A stretch of 64,000 bases of DNA, from contig NZ_AP025518.1 in assembly GCF_022179545.1 (NCBI RefSeq), positions 1,922,001 to 1,986,000 of the forward strand, written 5' to 3'. The stretch comes from Mycolicibacterium fortuitum subsp. fortuitum (GTDB lineage: Bacteria > Actinomycetota > Actinomycetes > Mycobacteriales > Mycobacteriaceae). The translations under genes were made by a program, and so were the position numbers. Below are positions 20,022 to 27,974 of the stretch, piece by piece; positions within the stretch are counted from its first letter, which is position 1; every line of letters starts with the position of its first letter. The notes under the pieces were generated by a model. That model saw only the letters and a program-made list of their open reading frames with translations, was not told where the DNA came from and did no database searches.

Positions 20022-21152
20022 ATGAGTGACATCCGGGAAATCGACGCCGGCGCCGAGATGACGCGGTTCGCGCGCGGCTGGCACTGCGTCGGCCTCGCCG
20101 ACACCTTCCGCGACGGGCAGCCGCACGGCATCGAGGCGTTCGGTACCAAGCTCGTCATCTATTCCGACTCCGCCGGGGAACTGCACGTACTGGATTCCTA
20201 CTGCCGGCACATGGGCGGCGACCTGTCGATGGGCTCGGTCAAGGACGACAACCTGGCCTGCCCGTTCCACGATTGGCGTTGGGGCGGCGACGGGAAATGC
20301 AAGCTGGTGCCGTACGCCAAGCGGACGCCGCGGCTGGCGCGTACCCGCAAATGGCACACCACCGAGGTCAACGGTCAGCTGCTGGTCTGGCACGACCCGG
20401 AAGGCTCGACGCCGACCGACGAACTGATCCCACCCACCATCGAGGGCTACGAGGACGGCATCTGGTCACCGTGGCAATGGAATTCGATCCTGATCGAAGG
20501 GTCGCACTGCCGCGAGATCGTCGACAACAACGTCGACATGGCGCATTTCTTCTACATCCATCACGCCTACCCGACGTTTTTCAAGAACGTCATCGAAGGT
20601 CATACCGCCAGCCAGTTCATGGAGTCCAAGCCGCGTCCGGACTACGCCACCAGAGAACTCTGGGATGGCACCTACTTACGTTCGGAGGCAACGTATTTCG
20701 GCCCCGCGTACATGATCAACTGGTTGCACAACGACCTCGCGCCGAACTTCACCGTCGAGATCGCCCTGATCAACTGCCACTATCCGGTGACGCACAATTC
20801 GTTCGTGTTGCAGTGGGGCGTGGCGGTTCAGCGTAATCCCGGCCTTCCCGCGGAGAAGGCCGAGAAGCTGGCGGCGACCATGAGCCGGAGCTTCGGGGAC
20901 GGTTTCATGGAGGACGTCGAGATCTGGAAGAACAAGACGCGCATCGACAACCCGTTGCTCACGGAGGAGGACGGGCCGGTGTACCACCATCGCCGGTGGT
21001 ACGAGCAGTTCTACGTCGACGTCGCCGATGTCACCGCCGACATGACCGACCGCTTCGAGCAGGAAGTCGACACCACGCACGCCAACGAGCTCTGGCAGCA
21101 GGAGGTCGCGGCCAACATGGCGGCGCACAACACCGCACAAGCCTCGCACTGA
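20022..21152 (+). CDS. KshA-like Rieske non-heme iron oxygenase
   Basis: This 376-residue oxygenase subunit resembles 3-ketosteroid 9-alpha-hydroxylase (KshA). The Rieske cluster ligands are Cys61, His63, Cys80 and His83 (SYCRHMGG and ACPFHDW). The mononuclear iron is likely held by His175 and His180 in DNNVDMAHFFYIHHAYP and by Asp298 in GFMEDVEIW, the same spacing as in KshA. A reductase partner is not encoded nearby, so an unlinked KshB-like protein would be needed. GAGGTAG precedes the ATG, 30 bp after the flavoprotein gene. It is the last gene of the island operon; birA follows from its own promoter. Confidence 0.92.
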   Translation: MSDIREIDAGAEMTRFARGWHCVGLADTFRDGQPHGIEAFGTKLVIYSDSAGELHVLDSYCRHMGGDLSMGSVKDDNLACPFHDWRWGGDGKCKLVPYAKRTPRLARTRKWHTTEVNGQLLVWHDPEGSTPTDELIPPTIEGYEDGIWSPWQWNSILIEGSHCREIVDNNVDMAHFFYIHHAYPTFFKNVIEGHTASQFMESKPRPDYATRELWDGTYLRSEATYFGPAYMINWLHNDLAPNFTVEIALINCHYPVTHNSFVLQWGVAVQRNPGLPAEKAEKLAATMSRSFGDGFMEDVEIWKNKTRIDNPLLTEEDGPVYHHRRWYEQFYVDVADVTADMTDRFEQEVDTTHANELWQQEVAANMAAHNTAQASH

Positions 21153-21162
21153 CTTTCCGCCG

Positions 21163-21168
21163 TAAGCT
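21163..21168 (+). promoter_or_regulatory. -10 element TAAGCT for birA (leaderless)
   Basis: TAAGCT ends 7 nt before the birA ATG at 21176; no Shine-Dalgarno sequence is present. It separates birA transcription from the upstream catabolic operon. Confidence 0.5.
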
Positions 21169-21175
21169 GGCCGCG

Positions 21176-21976
21176 ATGAACACAAGGCCAGCGCTGGACG
21201 TGACGACTTTGCGCGACGGGCTCGAGGGCCTGGCGTGGCGGCGCGTCGACATCGTCGAAGACACCGGATCCACCAATGCCGACCTGCTGGCGCGGGCGGC
21301 GGCGGGCGAGGACATCGTCGGAGCGGTGCTGTTCGCCGAGCATCAGAACGCCGGTCGCGGCCGCCATGGCAGGCACTGGTCGGCACCGCCCCGCTCGCAG
21401 GTGATCGTGTCCTTCGGTGTCGACGGCTCGGCCGTGTCGCCGAATCGATGGGGATGGCTGCCCTTGGCCACCGGCCTGGCGATCGTCGACGCGGTCGCCG
21501 AGGTCACCGGGACGCGGGTCGGCCTGAAATGGCCCAACGATGTCCTGGTCGGCCCGGGCGGCGGAAAGCTGGCCGGCATCCTCGCGGAGGTGGCCTCACC
21601 TGCTCCGGTCATCGTGGTCGGGCTGGGCCTGAATGTGACGATGACCGCCGAGGAAGCTCCCGATCCGCGCGCCACCTCGCTCACCCAACTGGGCGCCGCG
21701 ACGGTTGACCGGGCACCCCTGGCGCGCGCCCTGCTGCGTCAGCTCGATGCCCGTATCGCCGCCTGGCATCGCGACGATCCCTCGCTCGCCGCTGACTACC
21801 GTGCCCGCAGCGTCACCATCGGCAGCCGGGTCCGGGCGATCCTGCCCGGCGACAACACGTTGCTGGGCGTGGCCGCCGATGTCGACGAACTCGGCCGCTT
21901 GGTCATCGACACCGGAACCGAACGGGTCACGGTGTCGGCAGGCGACATCACGCACCTGCGGCCCGAGGAGTCGTAG
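21176..21976 (+). CDS. birA: Biotin--[acyl-CoA carboxylase] ligase
   Basis: This 266-residue enzyme forms biotinyl-AMP and transfers biotin to the carrier lysine of AccA3-type subunits. The substrate loop AEHQNAGRGRHGRHW carries the GRGRxGR motif, and GLKWPNDVLVGPGGGKLAGI contains the KWPND signature with the catalytic lysine. The C-terminal domain SRVRAILPGDNTLLGVAADV is the SH3-like part. There is no N-terminal DNA-binding domain, so it is a class I ligase without repressor function. Its presence near accA3 and accD5/accE5 fits the target. The stop codon lies inside the -10 element of the next gene. Confidence 0.95.
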   Translation: MNTRPALDVTTLRDGLEGLAWRRVDIVEDTGSTNADLLARAAAGEDIVGAVLFAEHQNAGRGRHGRHWSAPPRSQVIVSFGVDGSAVSPNRWGWLPLATGLAIVDAVAEVTGTRVGLKWPNDVLVGPGGGKLAGILAEVASPAPVIVVGLGLNVTMTAEEAPDPRATSLTQLGAATVDRAPLARALLRQLDARIAAWHRDDPSLAADYRARSVTIGSRVRAILPGDNTLLGVAADVDELGRLVIDTGTERVTVSAGDITHLRPEES

Positions 21977-21979
21977 AGT
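21974..21979 (+). promoter_or_regulatory. -10 element TAGAGT overlapping the birA stop codon
   Basis: TAGAGT starts with the birA TAG stop and ends 6 nt before the GTG at 21986. One hexamer thus terminates translation of birA and is predicted to start a leaderless transcript of the next gene. Confidence 0.5.
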
Positions 21980-21985
21980 GCTGCC

Positions 21986-22504
21986 GTGGGCTACCCGGAG
22001 AATGTGCTGGCCAAGGACGAGCAGGTGGTGCTGCATCGGCACCCACACTGGAAACGTCTCATCGGTCCGGTCCTCGTCCTCATCCTGACCACCGCGGCCT
22101 CGGCGTTCGTGGCGGCCGTGGTCAACACGATGGACTGGCAGGCGACCGCCAAGAACGTCCTGTTCATCGTGATCGGCGTGATCTGGCTGGTAGTGATCGG
22201 CTGGCTGACCGTCTGGCCGTTCCTGAGCTGGTGGACCACCCATTTCGTGATCACCGACCGGCGGGTGATGTTCCGCCACGGCCTGCTGACCCGCTCGGGG
22301 ATCGACATTCCGCTCGCCCGGATCAACAGCGTCGAATTCCGCCATGGCCTGACCGACCGGCTGATGCGCACCGGCACGCTGATCATCGAATCGGCATCGC
22401 AGGACCCGCTGGAATTCCACGACATCCCGCGCGTGGAGCAGGTGCATTCACTGCTGTACCACGAAGTCTTCGACACCCTGGGAGATGAAGAGTCGCCCAG
22501 CTGA
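21986..22504 (+). CDS. PH-domain (bPH2-type) membrane protein
   Basis: This 172-residue protein has two N-terminal membrane helices (LIGPVLVLILTTAASAFVAA and NVLFIVIGVIWLVVIGWLTV), followed by a bacterial PH domain: HFVITDRRVMFRHGLLTRSG, then IDIPLARINSVEFRHGLTDR and GTLIIESASQDPLEFHDIPR. Such YdbS/YdbT-type domains face the cytoplasm; the ligand is unknown. The gene directly follows birA, an order conserved in mycobacteria. GTG 21986 was chosen from its -10 spacing. Confidence 0.9.
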   Translation: MGYPENVLAKDEQVVLHRHPHWKRLIGPVLVLILTTAASAFVAAVVNTMDWQATAKNVLFIVIGVIWLVVIGWLTVWPFLSWWTTHFVITDRRVMFRHGLLTRSGIDIPLARINSVEFRHGLTDRLMRTGTLIIESASQDPLEFHDIPRVEQVHSLLYHEVFDTLGDEESPS

Positions 22505-22563
22505 CCTGATGCTGATCCTGCTCGGGGCCTTCATGTCGCAACCGAGAGGCTTGAATCCCGGTG

Positions 22564-22584
22564 CGGCCCACCGTAACTGGGTCG
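22564..22584 (+). terminator. Possible hairpin after the PH-domain gene
   Basis: CGGCCCA (22564-22570) and TGGGTCG (22578-22584) form a 7-bp stem with one G-U pair and a 7-nt loop. There is no T-tract. It lies between two convergent genes, where a terminator is expected. Nothing else was recognised in 22505-22649. Confidence 0.3.
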
Positions 22585-22649
22585 GCCAACCTTCATTGTC
22601 CTACTACCGGCGCGCGAGACGATCTTCCCGCAACTCGACCGTCGGTGAA

Positions 22650-23309
22650 TCAGGAACTCTTGGACACCGGGTCCGAATCATCGCCCAGCTGACGGGCTTT
22701 CGAGCGGCGACTCGGCCGCCGCAGTGGAGTGACGGTCGCGGACTTGCGCTCGGAATGATCCTCGAAGGCCTCGACGAACCCGCCGCCGGTCAGCGTGGAT
22801 TCGAGTGCCAGATCAGGCTTGTCGACGAACTCGTCGGGGAACACCCAGCGGCGGAACGCCCAGAACCGGAAGGCCATCTGCAGCAGATTGCCCAGGATGT
22901 AGGCCGAGATGAAGTCGGCGATGTTCTCCACCGTGAGGGAGACCTCGGGCACCCGCAGTCCCAGCACATAGCTGGAGAAATACAGCGGCAACATCGACAG
23001 CAGCACACCCACACCGCTGAATGCGAAGAACAGCAGGGCCTCGTGGTGCCGCTCGCGGCCGCCGCGGTTCTGGAAGCTCCATTCCCTGTTGAGGATGTAG
23101 GAGGCGATGACCGCGACGATGCCGGCGATGATCTTGGCGGTGACCGGCTTGGGCTCCAGCACCGTGAGCTTGAGGGTGTAGAAAATCGCCGAATCGATGA
23201 CAAACGTCGTCGCGCCGACGATCGCGAACTTGATCAGCTCGTGATGCCGCTCGGCAAAGGGACGGACGAACCGCGGCAATCGAGCGATTGTCGCATCGGC
23301 GAAGGACAC
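22650..23309 (-). CDS. GtrA-family membrane protein
   Basis: This 219-residue GtrA/DPMS-type protein has four membrane helices: LIKFAIVGATTFVIDSAIFY, KIIAGIVAVIASYILNREWS, ALLFFAFSGVGVLLSMLPLY and FISAYILGNLLQMAFRFWAF. The NREWSFQ and FRFWAFRRWVF motifs at helix ends are typical. GtrA proteins are thought to help translocate polyprenyl-linked sugars across the membrane, which suits the nearby arabinogalactan and mannan genes. The C-terminal 50 residues are a polar, charged tail. The start is a GTG without an obvious Shine-Dalgarno sequence. Confidence 0.92.
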   Translation of the reverse strand: MSFADATIARLPRFVRPFAERHHELIKFAIVGATTFVIDSAIFYTLKLTVLEPKPVTAKIIAGIVAVIASYILNREWSFQNRGGRERHHEALLFFAFSGVGVLLSMLPLYFSSYVLGLRVPEVSLTVENIADFISAYILGNLLQMAFRFWAFRRWVFPDEFVDKPDLALESTLTGGGFVEAFEDHSERKSATVTPLRRPSRRSKARQLGDDSDPVSKSS

Positions 23310-23431
23310 AGCTAGGCAGTGTACGTAAATGCGCGGTCCGATGCCGCATCGCTGCTGATGCCGGAGCTTAACTGCAGGTCAATGCGCCGGTCACGACGAG
23401 GACATCAATCCGCGCATGACACCATAGGGGC

Positions 23432-24652
23432 GTGCCGACAACTCCCAAGAAGCCGTCTTCGCCCGCAAGCGGGCGGAATCCGACAGTGGCGATGATCGGT
23501 GGCGGTCAGCTCGCGAGGATGACCCACCAGGCGGCCATCGCGCTCGGGCAGACCCTGCGGGTGCTGGCCGCCGGACCCGACGAATCCGCCGCGCAGGTCA
23601 GTCCCGATGTCGTCATCGGTTCCCACACCGACCTGGACGCGCTGCGCCGGGCGGCAGACGGTGCAGCGGTGCTGACGTTCGATCACGAGCACGTGCCCAC
23701 CGAGCACCTCGAGACCCTGGTAGCCGACGGCGTCACGGTCAATCCGCCACCGCAGGCGCTGGTCCATGCCCAGGACAAGTTGCTGATGCGACGCAAGCTG
23801 CACAGCCTGGGCGTCCCGGTGCCGCGCTTCGCGGAGATCACCTCGGTATCCGACGTCGAGGCGTTCGTGGCCGAGATCGACGGTCCGGTGGTGATCAAGA
23901 CCGTGCGCGGCGGTTACGACGGCAAGGGCGTGGTGATGGCCGACGATCTGGCGACCGCCCGGGAGGTCGTGGCCGGTTACCTCGCCGACGGGGTCCCGGT
24001 ACTGGCCGAGGAACGGGTCCCGATGCGCCGCGAGCTGGCCGCGCTGGTGGCCCGCTCTCCGTTCGGGCAAGGTGCGGCCTGGCCGGTGGTGGAAACCGTG
24101 CAGCGCGACGGAATCTGCGTCGAGGTCTACGCCCCGGCGCCCGGCCTGTCCGATGAACTCGGCTCGGCCGCACAGGAACTCGGCCTGCGCGTGGCGAACG
24201 AGCTGGGTGTGGTCGGGGTGTTGGCGGTGGAGTTGTTCGAGACGGTCGATGGCACATTGCTGGTCAACGAGTTGGCCATGCGGCCACACAACTCCGGGCA
24301 CTGGACCATGGACGGCGCGGTGACGAGCCAGTTCGAGCAGCATCTGCGCGCCGTGCTCGACTATCCGCTCGGCGACACCTCGGCGATCGCACCGGCCGCG
24401 GTGATGGCCAATGTGCTCGGTGCACCGCAGGCACCGGCGATGTCGATGGACGAGCGGCTGCACCACCTCTTCGCGCGGATTCCGGACGCGAAGGTGCACC
24501 TGTACGGCAAGGGGGAGCGGCCCGGACGCAAACTCGGGCACGTCAACATCATCGGCGCCGACATGGAGGAACTACGCGAGCGCGCGGTACGGGCTGCGCA
24601 CTGGTTGTCACACGGCGAGTGGACTGACGGATGGGATGAACACGGTGACTAG
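23432..24652 (+). CDS. purK: N5-carboxyaminoimidazole ribonucleotide synthase
   Basis: This ATP-grasp enzyme of 406 residues carboxylates aminoimidazole ribonucleotide using ATP and bicarbonate in purine synthesis. The N-terminal [20 protein letters not shown] is the family signature. The central ATP-grasp includes [20 protein letters not shown] and [20 protein letters not shown] followed by [20 protein letters not shown]. The GTG start gives about 20 residues before the signature, as in other mycobacterial PurK proteins. It overlaps purE by 17 bp. Confidence 0.95.
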   Translation: MPTTPKKPSSPASGRNPTVAMIGGGQLARMTHQAAIALGQTLRVLAAGPDESAAQVSPDVVIGSHTDLDALRRAADGAAVLTFDHEHVPTEHLETLVADGVTVNPPPQALVHAQDKLLMRRKLHSLGVPVPRFAEITSVSDVEAFVAEIDGPVVIKTVRGGYDGKGVVMADDLATAREVVAGYLADGVPVLAEERVPMRRELAALVARSPFGQGAAWPVVETVQRDGICVEVYAPAPGLSDELGSAAQELGLRVANELGVVGVLAVELFETVDGTLLVNELAMRPHNSGHWTMDGAVTSQFEQHLRAVLDYPLGDTSAIAPAAVMANVLGAPQAPAMSMDERLHHLFARIPDAKVHLYGKGERPGRKLGHVNIIGADMEELRERAVRAAHWLSHGEWTDGWDEHGD

Positions 24653-25169
24653 CGAAGCGACGGGATCGGGTCCCAAGGTCGGACTCATCATGGGCAGCGA
24701 CAGCGACTGGTCGGTGATGTCGGACGCGGCCACCGCGCTCGCGGAGTTCGAGGTGCCGTTCGAGGTCGGTGTGGTCTCGGCGCACCGCACGCCGCAGCGC
24801 ATGCTCGACTACGCCAAGACCGCCGCCGAGCGGGGCATCCAGGTGATCATCGCCGGGGCGGGAGGTGCCGCGCATCTGCCCGGCATGGTGGCGTCGGCCA
24901 CGCCGCTGCCGGTGATCGGGGTACCGGTGCCGTTGGCCCGGCTGGATGGCATGGATTCACTGCTGTCCATCGTGCAGATGCCGGCCGGGGTGCCGGTGGC
25001 GACGGTTTCCATTGGCGGAGCGCGGAATGCGGGCTTGCTGGCGGTACGAATTCTGGGCTCCGCGGACGCCGAGCTGCGGGCGAGGATGGTGAAGTTCCAG
25101 GCCGATCTGGAAGCCATGGTGCTGGCCAAGGACGCCGCCCTGCGCGATCGCCTGCTGGGCGACGCCTGA
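24636..25169 (+). CDS. purE: N5-carboxyaminoimidazole ribonucleotide mutase
   Basis: This 177-residue class I PurE moves the carboxylate of N5-CAIR to give CAIR. Signature segments are [40 protein letters not shown] with the catalytic histidine, [20 protein letters not shown] and [20 protein letters not shown]. The ATG at 24636 lies inside purK in another frame; a GTG three codons on is an alternative. Coupling of purK and purE is the standard arrangement. Confidence 0.96.
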   Translation: MNTVTSEATGSGPKVGLIMGSDSDWSVMSDAATALAEFEVPFEVGVVSAHRTPQRMLDYAKTAAERGIQVIIAGAGGAAHLPGMVASATPLPVIGVPVPLARLDGMDSLLSIVQMPAGVPVATVSIGGARNAGLLAVRILGSADAELRARMVKFQADLEAMVLAKDAALRDRLLGDA

Positions 25170-25171
25170 CG

Positions 25172-25828
25172 TCAATCCCCGATCAGCTCGCGAATGCGGG
25201 GAGTGAGGGACTCGACCGGCTCATCGGTCGACATCACCACCACCGCGGTGCGGCCGCCGCCGCCCCGGTAGATCGGCCAGGTTGCGGCCAGCGCCTCGGC
25301 CAGGTCCGACCGTGGGTTGGCCACCTCGCCGCGCAGCCATCGGCGCAGCACATAGTTGTGCGCGGCGACCACGGCGTTGGCGAAGAGTTCGGCGCGTAGG
25401 TCCGCCGTCCAATCCCCGGCTTGCGCGTTGCGCAGATGTTTGGTGAACAGCCGGACATACCGTGACACCACGGCCGTTTCGAAGTCGCGCAGCGCAGTTA
25501 CCGAGCGGGTGAGCCGGTACCGCGTACGGGCGCGTTCGCCCTCGGCGAGGTAGTTCTCGAAAACCGATGTGGTTGCCACGGCGATGACCTCGGCGGGCAG
25601 CGCTTCGGCAGGCGCCGCCGACAACCTCTCGTCGGCGCGCCGCAGCAGCGTCTCATGATCGGGAAAGATCAACGCCTCTTTCGAGCCGAACTGACGAAAC
25701 GCGGTGGTGCGTCCGACCCCCGCCCGCGCCGCGATGTCGTCGACGCTGGTGGCCTCGTACCCACATTCTTCGAACAGTTCGAATGCCGCGCTGACCAGGC
25801 GCTCCCGGGTGCTTGGCAATTCGGGCAT
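25172..25828 (-). CDS. TetR-family transcriptional regulator
   Basis: This 218-residue repressor-type protein has an N-terminal helix-turn-helix: TRERLVSAAFELFEECGYEA, then TSVDDIAARAGVGRTTAFRQ. The C-terminal ligand domain is variable. It is divergently transcribed from fadE25, and two similar dyads lie in the 135-bp gap, so it probably represses fadE25 and itself, with an acyl-CoA or related lipid as inducer (inference). The ATG at 25828 was chosen because the HTH follows directly and the upstream in-frame sequence enters the operator region. Confidence 0.92.
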   Translation of the reverse strand: MPELPSTRERLVSAAFELFEECGYEATSVDDIAARAGVGRTTAFRQFGSKEALIFPDHETLLRRADERLSAAPAEALPAEVIAVATTSVFENYLAEGERARTRYRLTRSVTALRDFETAVVSRYVRLFTKHLRNAQAGDWTADLRAELFANAVVAAHNYVLRRWLRGEVANPRSDLAEALAATWPIYRGGGGRTAVVVMSTDEPVESLTPRIRELIGD

Positions 25829-25843
25829 GAGCGCACCTTTCGT

Positions 25844-25877
25844 GGGACTGAGTGCCGATGCTATGGTACTGAGTACC
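25844..25877. promoter_or_regulatory. Tandem TetR operators between the regulator and fadE25
   Basis: GGTACTGAGTACC (25865-25877) is a perfect 13-bp dyad about a central G. GGGACTGAGTGCC (25844-25856) matches it at 11 of 13 positions, exactly 21 bp away, two helical turns. The geometry suits two repressor dimers on one DNA face. Confidence 0.6.
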
Positions 25878-25963
25878 AAAAGTAGCAGGACGATGCACTC
25901 GATGTGCAGTCCGCGCAACGATTGATCCAAGAGAGCCACGAGCGCAGAGCTAGGGAGAAGATC

Positions 25964-27133
25964 ATGGCCGGCTGGGGCGGTAACCCATCATTCGATCTGT
26001 TTCAGTTGCCCGAGGAGCACCAAGAGCTCCGGGCGGCGATCCGGGCGCTGGCGGAGAAGGAAATTGCCCCGCACGCTGCCGACGTCGACGAGAACGCGCG
26101 CTTCCCGGAGGAAGCGCTGCAGGCCCTGAATGCCTCGGGGTTCAACGCGATTCACGTGCCGGAGGAGTACGGCGGCCAGGGTGCCGACTCGGTGGCGGCC
26201 TGCATCGTGATCGAGGAAGTGGCCCGGGTGGACTGCTCGGCCTCGCTGATTCCGGCGGTCAACAAGCTGGGCACGATGGGCCTGATCCTGCGCGGCTCCG
26301 ATGAGCTCAAGAAGCAGGTGCTGCCCTCGCTGGCCTCCGGTGAGGCGATGGCCTCCTACGCGCTGAGCGAGCGCGAGGCCGGCAGCGACGCCGCAGGCAT
26401 GCGCACCCGCGCCAAGGCCGACGGCGACGACTGGATCCTCAACGGCACCAAGTGCTGGATCACCAACGGCGGCAAGTCGACCTGGTACACCGTGATGGCG
26501 GTGACCGACCCCGACAAGGGCGCCAACGGCATCTCGGCGTTCGTCGTGCACAAGGACGACGAGGGCTTCACCGTCGGCCCCAAGGAGCGCAAGCTCGGCA
26601 TCAAGGGCAGCCCGACCACCGAGCTGTACTTCGAGAACTGCCGGATCCCGGGTGACCGGATCATCGGTGAGCCCGGTACCGGTTTCAAGACCGCGCTGGC
26701 GACCCTGGATCACACTCGCCCGACCATCGGTGCGCAGGCCGTGGGTATCGCCCAGGGTGCGCTGGACGCGGCGATCGCCTACACCAAGGACCGCAAACAG
26801 TTCGGTACCGCCATCGCCGATTTCCAGGCCGTGCAGTTCATGCTGGCCGATATGGCGATGAAGCTGGAGGCCGCACGCCTGATGGTCTACCACGCCGCGG
26901 CACGTGCCGAGCGCGGCGAGACCAACCTCGGGTTCATCTCGGCAGCGTCGAAGTGCTTCGCGTCCGACGTGGCCATGGAGGTCACCACCGACGCCGTGCA
27001 GCTGTTCGGCGGTGCCGGCTACACCGTGGACTTCCCGGTCGAGCGGATGATGCGCGACGCCAAGATCACCCAGATCTACGAGGGCACGAATCAGATCCAG
27101 CGCGTGGTGATGAGCCGCGCCCTGCTCAAGTAA
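25964..27133 (+). CDS. fadE25: Acyl-CoA dehydrogenase
   Basis: This 389-residue flavoenzyme introduces the 2,3 double bond in acyl-CoA during beta-oxidation. Segments typical of the family are MASYALSEREAGSDAAGMRT (FAD/substrate), ILNGTKCWITNGGKSTWYTV, RPTIGAQAVGIAQGALDAAI and, near the end, DAKITQIYEGTNQIQRVVMS with the catalytic Glu373. Start ATG at 25964 follows GGGAGAAG. Order (after purK-purE) and motifs match FadE25. Control by the divergent TetR protein is likely from the operators in between. Confidence 0.95.
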   Translation: MAGWGGNPSFDLFQLPEEHQELRAAIRALAEKEIAPHAADVDENARFPEEALQALNASGFNAIHVPEEYGGQGADSVAACIVIEEVARVDCSASLIPAVNKLGTMGLILRGSDELKKQVLPSLASGEAMASYALSEREAGSDAAGMRTRAKADGDDWILNGTKCWITNGGKSTWYTVMAVTDPDKGANGISAFVVHKDDEGFTVGPKERKLGIKGSPTTELYFENCRIPGDRIIGEPGTGFKTALATLDHTRPTIGAQAVGIAQGALDAAIAYTKDRKQFGTAIADFQAVQFMLADMAMKLEAARLMVYHAAARAERGETNLGFISAASKCFASDVAMEVTTDAVQLFGGAGYTVDFPVERMMRDAKITQIYEGTNQIQRVVMSRALLK

Positions 27134-27149
27134 TCCAACGCCGCTCCAG

Positions 27150-27198
27150 TGGCCAGTTAATGCACGCTTTCACCGAAAGGCTGTGCAATAACTGGCCA
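27150..27198. terminator. Long hairpin between fadE25 and the convergent gene
   Basis: TGGCCAGTTAATGCAC (27150-27165) and GTGCAATAACTGGCCA (27183-27198) are inverted repeats matching at 15 of 16 positions, with a 17-nt loop that can itself pair CTTTC with GAAAG. There is no T-tract. Position between convergent genes suggests a bidirectional terminator. Confidence 0.55.
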
Positions 27199-27218
27199 TT
27201 GGGCATTTGGGCGTAGCG

Positions 27219-27950
27219 CTAGCCTCGGGTGACCTTCTCGGTGGTGCGACGCCGATCCTGCGCGCCCGCATCGGCATTGGCCACCTGAACCAGTGACGCC
27301 CCGACCGCGAACACCGCCAGCAGATTCGTGATCAGCTCGTCGGGGGTGTTCCAGGACGCGGTGGAGAGCACCCGGTCGGAACCGGTGAAACCCTGTGTGG
27401 CCGCGGCATTGCGGGCCGATTCCAGTACCTCGGCGACCGACTGCCCGGCCAGCGCCGGACCCGGCACACGCTCCGGCACGATCTGGTCGCCGTGCACGCG
27501 CACTGCCGTGGCGTAGTCGGTGACTCCGATGGGCAGATCCTCGGCGGGCTTGCCGAACGGATCCAACGACAGCACCGCGACCTCGCCGCCGGCCACCGCC
27601 TCGTCGGCCTCGTCGAGCCGTTCCCGGGTACACAGGGCCATGTCGGCGTCCGTCATGCCCGATTGCTCCTCGCGTGCGCCGGCCAGCACCACCTCGGCAC
27701 CGATCCACCAGATCCCGAACAGCACCGCGGCGGTCTGCCAGTGCGCGGGCAGCAGCACCGCCACGCGCGTTCCCGGGCCGGCGCCCATCTCGTCGCGCAA
27801 AAGGTTGGCGGTCTTGGCGGCCCAGTTGGCCATGGTCACGGTCGACAACTCGATCCGCTCACCGGTGGCGTCGTCGTAATAGGTGATCCGAGGCCCCGCC
27901 GGATCCGCTGCCAACAACGGATCCAGCACCGCGGCGCTGACTGTGCTCAT
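27219..27950 (-). CDS. TIGR03089-family protein
   Basis: This 243-residue actinobacterial protein resembles a truncated N-terminal part of adenylate-forming enzymes: ITYYDDATGERIELSTVTMA is followed by NWAAKTANLLRDEMGAGPGT and VAVLLPAHWQTAAVLFGIWW. The adenylation core motifs (SGTTG, catalytic lysine) are absent, so catalysis by that chemistry is unlikely. It is encoded next to the LCP gene in mycobacteria generally; its role is unknown. Confidence 0.9.
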   Translation of the reverse strand: MSTVSAAVLDPLLAADPAGPRITYYDDATGERIELSTVTMANWAAKTANLLRDEMGAGPGTRVAVLLPAHWQTAAVLFGIWWIGAEVVLAGAREEQSGMTDADMALCTRERLDEADEAVAGGEVAVLSLDPFGKPAEDLPIGVTDYATAVRVHGDQIVPERVPGPALAGQSVAEVLESARNAAATQGFTGSDRVLSTASWNTPDELITNLLAVFAVGASLVQVANADAGAQDRRRTTEKVTRG

Positions 27951-27974
27951 GCCTCTGGTTCTACTCGAGGACGG

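Noticed and set aside
22526..22575. A stretch with a tRNA-like T-arm look (TTGAATCCCGG)
   Set aside because: It is too short for a tRNA, has no acceptor-stem pairing across 70-90 nt and no recognisable anticodon arm.
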